From assembly GCA_021819025.1 (NCBI GenBank), contig JAKASN010000052.1, positions 1 through 8,551 on the forward strand: DNA of 8,551 nucleotides, in the 5' to 3' direction. Source of the DNA: Actinomycetes bacterium (GTDB lineage: Bacteria; Actinomycetota; Acidimicrobiia; Acidimicrobiales; Acidimicrobiaceae). The translations under genes were made by a program, and so were the position numbers. How positions within the stretch are numbered: the first letter of the stretch is position 1; each line of letters begins with the position of its first letter. Shown in pieces: positions 5,554 through 8,551 of this stretch. The notes beneath the pieces were generated by a model, which made no database searches, was not told where the DNA came from, and worked only from the letters and a program-made list of their open reading frames with translations.

Positions 5554-6200
5554 AGCATCCCGCAGAAATCCATGAGGCGCAAGTTGCGGACGTATCGGCG
5601 TAACTGAGCCTCGGCCTCGGCCGGGCACTTGTCCGGCAGCGCGGAGGCGTCCTTGGCCGCATTGAGGTGCGCCGTCAGCAGGTCCACCGTGTCGAACCCG
5701 GCTTCCCAGACCGGCTCGAACACCGGGCCGCGACCCTCGAGAATCGAGATGCCGAACTTCAAGGAGCGGCAGATCGTCCTTAGCTTCTTTAGCCTGGAAT
5801 AGCCCTCCTCTTTCTCCGCCAGCCGCCGGTTGTGGACCGCGAGTCCGTTCGTGCTCTTGTAGATGTTCTTCGATAGGCACGCAGTCGTGAGTGTGCGCCA
5901 TCTGTCAAGATAGCCGAGGTCGAATATCATCGGCGCGTAGCTGGCCACGATGATGTTGAAATTGTTGCTCACGATGAACGGCACGGCTTTCTGGAGTTCG
6001 AACACGTGCTCGTCCACTTTCTCCGAGCCCGCGCCGCTGCCGGGGATGAAACGCGACCCGAGATCGGCCGTGCCGCTAAGCACGTCTTCCGTGTCCGCCA
6101 GAACGAAGCTGAACGTATCCAGGTCAGAACCCTCATGCTCCATGCGCCATGCATGAGATCCGATATTCGTTTTGAACAGGAGCGTGCGGGTGTACGTCAA
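5550..6200 (-). CDS. nucleotidyltransferase, RlaP/PF10127-like
   Basis: A 216-residue protein resembling the RlaP-type (PF10127) nucleotidyltransferases of the polymerase-beta superfamily, which transfer a nucleoside monophosphate to RNA, protein or a small molecule. The active-site signature is GSHAWRMEHEGSDLD: G14-S15, then D26 and D28 as the metal-binding pair. The C-terminal half is helical, with LSKNIYKSTNGLA and a basic KKLRTICRSLKFG segment, both in line with the family. I place the start at TTG (6200), not the ATG at 6248. TTG gives a 4-base TTGA overlap with the previous stop and has AGGAG 8 bases upstream. The ATG would add 16 residues with no similarity to the fold and a 52-base overlap. 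Its substrate is unknown. Phage members may act in RNA or protein modification or as toxin-like enzymes; that is inference. Confidence 0.75.
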   Translation of the reverse strand: MTYTRTLLFKTNIGSHAWRMEHEGSDLDTFSFVLADTEDVLSGTADLGSRFIPGSGAGSEKVDEHVFELQKAVPFIVSNNFNIIVASYAPMIFDLGYLDRWRTLTTACLSKNIYKSTNGLAVHNRRLAEKEEGYSRLKKLRTICRSLKFGISILEGRGPVFEPVWEAGFDTVDLLTAHLNAAKDASALPDKCPAEAEAQLRRYVRNLRLMDFCGML

Positions 6201-6508
6201 AGTCCCAGCTCCTGGGCGCGTTTGTACGCCGCCTCCAGCGTCTTCCAAAGCGCCTCGCCGTCAATGCTACCATCCGGCCCCTTCGGCGGCTCTTGCGGGA
6301 AGAGCTTGAACACCTCTTCGACCCTGGCCATGCGCAGCTTCAGCGACACGAGTTCGTTGAGCAGCGACGAGATGTCAAAAGACTGTACCGTCGGTTGGAA
6401 GCCATATTGAAGTCCTGTCTGGCTAGCGCACCAGTGCTGCGTTCCGTACGGAACGAACATGCCGCAGCTTCCGCAAGTATAGCCGGTCGCTATGGTTTGT
6501 TCGCTCAT
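6197..6508 (-). CDS. zinc-finger/coiled-coil protein (103 aa)
   Basis: A 103-residue protein with an N-terminal CCHC-type knuckle, TCGSCGMFVPYGTQHWC (C12, C15, H25, C27), followed by an amphipathic helix with heptad-like leucines (about 46-70), a Pro/Gly linker, and a final helix (86-102). This suggests a small zinc-anchored protein that oligomerises through the helix, possibly an adaptor. The ATG overlaps the preceding stop (ATGA) and has AGAGGA 5 bases upstream. Its last codons carry the Shine-Dalgarno for the next gene, which starts at TTG inside its stop (TTGA). Family not recognised. Confidence 0.75.
   Translation of the reverse strand: MSEQTIATGYTCGSCGMFVPYGTQHWCASQTGLQYGFQPTVQSFDISSLLNELVSLKLRMARVEEVFKLFPQEPPKGPDGSIDGEALWKTLEAAYKRAQELGL
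6209..6213 (-). promoter_or_regulatory. Shine-Dalgarno deciding the TTG start at 6200
   Basis: AGGAG lies 8 bases before TTG at 6200. This supports the TTG start of the nucleotidyltransferase gene over the upstream ATG at 6248, which has no comparable motif. Confidence 0.6.
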
Positions 6509-6720
6509 CTTCGTCCTCTCTTAGGCGCATCGCAGGCGTCTCCGACCCGGTGTCGGCACATGACGCCGCCGGTGAGCTTCGCAAAACAGAGGTTCAGGTT
6601 ACGCCTCGATTCCCGGTCGTAGACCAATGCGTGATCCCGTTCGTGGTGCCCGCATATCAGGCACTGTCCGGTGGCCGAGTAGAGGGATGGCTGCATCACT
6701 TCCGCTGGCATCGACTTCAC
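6505..6720 (-). CDS. small zinc-finger-like protein (71 aa)
   Basis: A Cys/His-rich protein of up to 71 residues. CLICGHHERDH gives C20, C23 and H25 or H30, and further candidate ligands follow at C45, C55, H57 and C63. The C-x2-C-x-H...C...C arrangement is frequent in small phage proteins of unknown role. The start is uncertain: GTG at 6720 is the longest, ATG at 6711 or 6696 are alternatives, and none has a clear Shine-Dalgarno. The stop overlaps the next ATG as ATGA. The reading frame continues upstream to the TGA of the DUF1660-like gene without another stop. Confidence 0.65.
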   Translation of the reverse strand: MKSMPAEVMQPSLYSATGQCLICGHHERDHALVYDRESRRNLNLCFAKLTGGVMCRHRVGDACDAPKRGRR

Positions 6721-6750
6721 AAGGCCGCACGGGTATATGCTGATACGGAC

Positions 6751-6900
6751 TCAGGCTTCGAGTCCGCAGCGAGTGCAGGTTCTGCGGATCGTGTTGAGCA
6801 GCGGTTCCAATGCCCGGTACTGACTGGCTCGCTTGGCCAGCTCTTCGGCAACGGATACCCGACGCCACGCGTGGCCCAGAAGCCAGCAGACGGCGTTCAT
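6751..6900 (-). CDS. DUF1660-like mini zinc protein (49 aa)
   Basis: A 49-residue protein with the layout of the phage/prophage family DUF1660: an N-terminal C-x4-H-x-W (C5, H10, W12 in CWLLGHAW), a short helical middle, and a C-terminal CTRCG pair (C42, C45). These four residues would bind one zinc ion. Family function is unknown, although such proteins are common in phage and prophage accessory regions. GGAG lies 5 bases before the ATG, and the start overlaps the upstream stop as ATGA. Its TGA stop is in the same reading frame as the next gene, with no other stop between them, which is noted as a separate finding. Confidence 0.75.
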   Translation of the reverse strand: MNAVCWLLGHAWRRVSVAEELAKRASQYRALEPLLNTIRRTCTRCGLEA

Positions 6901-7100
6901 GGAATCTCCGTCTCCGTGATCTCCGCCCAACGGTTGTACGCCCTGGCCAGTCGATTCAGCGAATCGAGGAACGCCTCGGATAGCGGCCAGCCGTCATCCC
7001 CTTGAGCCACCAAGGATCGCGCTGCCCGGATGAGCGCGACGGTCTCCTCTTCGTGTTCATCGAACAATCGCCCATAATCGGTTATGGTTCTCTCGGCCAT
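6897..7100 (-). CDS. small helical hypothetical protein (67 aa)
   Basis: A 67-residue, mostly alpha-helical and acidic protein beginning MAERTITDYGRLFDEHEEE. Two amphipathic helices are apparent (about 13-32 and 41-62). There is no Cys or His cluster and no membrane segment. The start is well supported: AGGAG lies 8 bases before the ATG, inside the end of the preceding gene. Its stop overlaps the next start as ATGA. I do not recognise the family. A small partner-binding or regulatory protein is possible but unproven. Confidence 0.65.
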   Translation of the reverse strand: MAERTITDYGRLFDEHEEETVALIRAARSLVAQGDDGWPLSEAFLDSLNRLARAYNRWAEITETEIP

Positions 7101-7333
7101 CGTTTAATCTCCTCGTCGTTCAGTCCGCGGGCGATGTGATCGCCAGAATGCCCAAAGGATTCGGTGCATAAAAAAGGGTGATATGCGCCAGGTCGTTCGA
7201 GTTGAGCGTCGCAGATTGCGCCGGGCATGTGCGGGCGGATGAGGCTCGCTTCCCTGGTCTCGTTCGGCCATATGCGAACCCAGTCAAGCGGACGAAAGCC
7301 CATTGTAATCGTGCTCGAGTTGATTCTGTACAT
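7082..7333 (-). CDS. small Cys/His protein, probable zinc binder (83 aa)
   Basis: An 83-residue protein with one putative zinc site: C41, C56, H62 and H66, in the pattern C-x14-C-x5-H-x3-H, where the second half reads CTESFGHSGDHIA. Similar C...GHxGxH signatures occur in many small uncharacterised phage proteins. The first ATG (7333) has AAAGG upstream but overlaps the preceding gene by 50 bases. A second ATG at 7303 (residue 11, MGFRPLDW) would cut that to 20 bases and keeps the whole Cys/His region. The gene ends inside the start of the next one. Molecular role unknown. Confidence 0.65.
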   Translation of the reverse strand: MYRINSSTITMGFRPLDWVRIWPNETREASLIRPHMPGAICDAQLERPGAYHPFLCTESFGHSGDHIARGLNDEEIKRWPREP

Positions 7334-7451
7334 CCCGCACGCCTTTCCGTGTTCCAGAGATGCGAACGATGAGCGTCCAGTTCGGGCCGAACCAGTCTAC
7401 CACCGTGAAATCCTCGAGCGAGCAGACCGTCTCCCACTTTCTGTCGCTCAT
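7284..7451 (-). CDS. small hypothetical protein (55 aa)
   Basis: A 55-residue protein of unknown function beginning MSDRKWETVCSLEDF. It has a central hydrophobic, Trp-containing segment (WFGPNWTLIVRI) and a charged C-terminal helix. AGGA sits 6 bases before the ATG, and the start overlaps the preceding stop as ATGA, so it is probably translated by coupling. Its 3' end overlaps the following gene by 20 to 50 bases, depending on which start that gene uses. No family is recognised. Confidence 0.65.
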   Translation of the reverse strand: MSDRKWETVCSLEDFTVVDWFGPNWTLIVRISGTRKGVRDVQNQLEHDYNGLSSA

Positions 7452-7627
7452 TTCGAATCCTGAGAGAACAGTATCGTAAGGCTTCGTTGCCCGTCGTACT
7501 GGTCAACGACCAGTATCTGTCCGGCGGCCACTTCGTATCCGAGTCCGGCCACCGCGTCCTGGATCGCCTTGACGAGCCGTTTCTGCTCCTCGTCCTTCGG
7601 CAACGGCGGGCCTCGCACGGACCACAT
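7448..7627 (-). CDS. small hypothetical protein (59 aa)
   Basis: A 59-residue protein that I do not recognise. It starts MWSVRGPPLPKDEEQKRL and contains one amphipathic helix followed by a stretch that reads as two beta strands (GQILVVDQ and RSLTILF). A good Shine-Dalgarno (GGGAG, 7 bases before the ATG) lies in the end of the exonuclease gene. The ATG follows the exonuclease stop with no gap, and its own stop overlaps the next start as ATGA. These junctions, and the lack of any other gene in the stretch, are the main support. The fold could be a small alpha/beta domain, but no motif points to a function. Confidence 0.7.
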   Translation of the reverse strand: MWSVRGPPLPKDEEQKRLVKAIQDAVAGLGYEVAAGQILVVDQYDGQRSLTILFSQDSK

Positions 7628-8509
7628 TCACTTGCTCCCGGGTCCGAGGCACGCGTACTCGTCGTCATCGCTCGTCTGCGTCCACGTGTGCGGCCCCGCT
7701 TTGCCGTGCCGGCAAATATCCACGCCCTCATGCCCGGGGCCTCCCGTACCGTCCGGTGTCGTTACGCTTGGAGTCGGTTGTGCTCCGTTAACGCCCGGCG
7801 CCGTTGATTGGTTCGATGCGACAATGCCGGCGTCGTTCCTGGCTTTCATCGGGCGTGGACATTCATTTACAGCCTGCTGGTTGGGGTGCTTGTCAAAATC
7901 ATCAAGGGATGGTGCCGTGCGGAGGGCGTAGCTAATTGCCCGACGGCGCAGTATTACGTTCTCCAGCAGTACGGCCTGTTCAAGCGCGTCGTCGTCTGCT
8001 CGATGACTGTGCCCTCGACCCCACTGAAGGTCGGCGGGGATCTTTTTCTTGATCGCGTCGTTCCAGTTTCTTTTGCCTGAGACGCCCAAGTAAAAGCTCT
8101 TGACCTCGAGACTGTTTGGTCCGAAGGGGTTACGTCCCAGGAAGTGATGGAAGTACCAAGCACAGAAGAGCCAATCGTAAGAGCCGAAAGAACAAAACAC
8201 TGGACGGCCTCCGAGCGATTTAGCCCACTTGCCGAAACGGTCCATTGCCTCCGCTGGTTCCGCCCCGCTCAATTCCAGTTGTGATAAGTCGAGCCCGTTG
8301 ACCTCCATTGCTTTCGCGTCCACCTTTGCGCCTGGCAATGGTTTCAGTTCGATGTAAAAAGTCTTCGTATGATCTCCGACAACCACGGCACCAATCGAGA
8401 GCAGTGAGTTGTCGCCGGGACACTGACCACTACACTCAACGTCGACACTGATCCACGTTTCGTAGTACGCCCCACCGACGCGATTCTGTTCGTCTGTTTC
8501 GGTACTCAT
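7628..8509 (-). CDS. DEDDh-family 3'-5' exonuclease with Cys/His tail
   Basis: This 293-residue protein looks like a DnaQ/RNase T-type exonuclease, which removes nucleotides from 3' ends using two metal ions. The first motif is SVDVE (D23, E25), followed by SIGAVV. The middle acidic residue is probably D112 in GSYDWLF. The third motif is HRADDDA (H169 and D174), the H-x4-D spacing of the DEDDh class. The catalytic domain ends near residue 195. A Pro/Gly/Thr-rich linker (about 210-262) follows, then a short tail with C266, H268, H274 and C287 that could bind zinc; this tail is not part of the usual family fold. The ATG has an AGGA motif 8 bases upstream. It is the first gene of the visible operon, and its stop codon directly abuts the next ATG. 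The exonuclease class is well supported; the substrate (DNA or RNA) is not known. Confidence 0.85.
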   Translation of the reverse strand: MSTETDEQNRVGGAYYETWISVDVECSGQCPGDNSLLSIGAVVVGDHTKTFYIELKPLPGAKVDAKAMEVNGLDLSQLELSGAEPAEAMDRFGKWAKSLGGRPVFCSFGSYDWLFCAWYFHHFLGRNPFGPNSLEVKSFYLGVSGKRNWNDAIKKKIPADLQWGRGHSHRADDDALEQAVLLENVILRRRAISYALRTAPSLDDFDKHPNQQAVNECPRPMKARNDAGIVASNQSTAPGVNGAQPTPSVTTPDGTGGPGHEGVDICRHGKAGPHTWTQTSDDDEYACLGPGSK

Positions 8510-8551
8510 TGCGATTATCCTATCGGTTACCTGTATTTAGTCGCAGAGATC

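Noticed and set aside
5554..5901. N-terminal extension of the metallopeptidase-like protein to an upstream start at 5901.
   Set aside because: It overlaps the nucleotidyltransferase gene in another frame, is Arg/Gly-rich and unlike the rest of the protein. The GTG at 5553 fits the GTGA junction.
7120..7731. A 203-codon minus-strand frame across the small-gene cluster.
   Set aside because: It is very Arg-rich and overlaps the exonuclease tail and three small genes that have ribosome sites and coupled junctions.
1..8551. CRISPR array, tRNA gene or long direct repeats.
   Set aside because: No regularly spaced repeats or cloverleaf-like sequence were seen on either strand by eye.

Overview
The window looks like part of the accessory or early region of a double-stranded DNA tailed-phage (or prophage) genome with moderately high G+C. 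All 23 genes I support lie on the minus strand and read from high to low coordinates. Most are under 150 codons. They are packed with almost no spacing, and many junctions are 4-base overlaps (ATGA, GTGA, TTGA) that fit translational coupling. Starts include ATG, GTG and TTG, and Shine-Dalgarno motifs of the GGAG/AGGAGG type are common. The standard bacterial code fits. I see no capsid, tail, portal or terminase gene, no rRNA or tRNA, and no CRISPR array. The host cannot be named from this sequence.

Layout in transcription order. (1) 8509-6751: a DEDDh exonuclease with an unusual Cys/His tail, two tiny proteins of 59 and 55 residues, a Cys/His protein, a 67-residue helical protein, and a DUF1660-like mini zinc protein. 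(2) 6720-5107: two small zinc-finger-like proteins, a nucleotidyltransferase of the RlaP/PF10127 kind started at TTG, and a HExxH metallopeptidase-like protein started at GTG. (3) 5107-3402: a 251-residue protein faintly like a glycosyltransferase, a small Cys-rich protein, and a Cas4/RecB-like PD-(D/E)XK nuclease with four iron-sulfur-type cysteines. (4) 3301-2221: a small two-helix membrane protein, then a NUMOD3/HNH homing-type endonuclease in a visibly A+T-richer stretch. (5) 2224-1: a coiled-coil protein, two Cys-rich zinc proteins, a SprT-like HExxH metallopeptidase, three small phage proteins, and the start of an AbrB-like DNA-binding protein cut by the window edge.

How they may work together: the DEDDh exonuclease and the PD-(D/E)XK nuclease suggest DNA processing or recombination. 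The nucleotidyltransferase, the two metallopeptidases and the roughly eight small zinc-binding proteins look like host-takeover or counter-defence accessory functions, but that is inference. The HNH gene is probably a mobile intruder. The most unusual points are the HNH reading frame, which clearly continues upstream of its first canonical start to a perfect Shine-Dalgarno with no ATG/GTG/TTG; two unrelated HExxH proteins in one operon; and the density of small Cys/His proteins.
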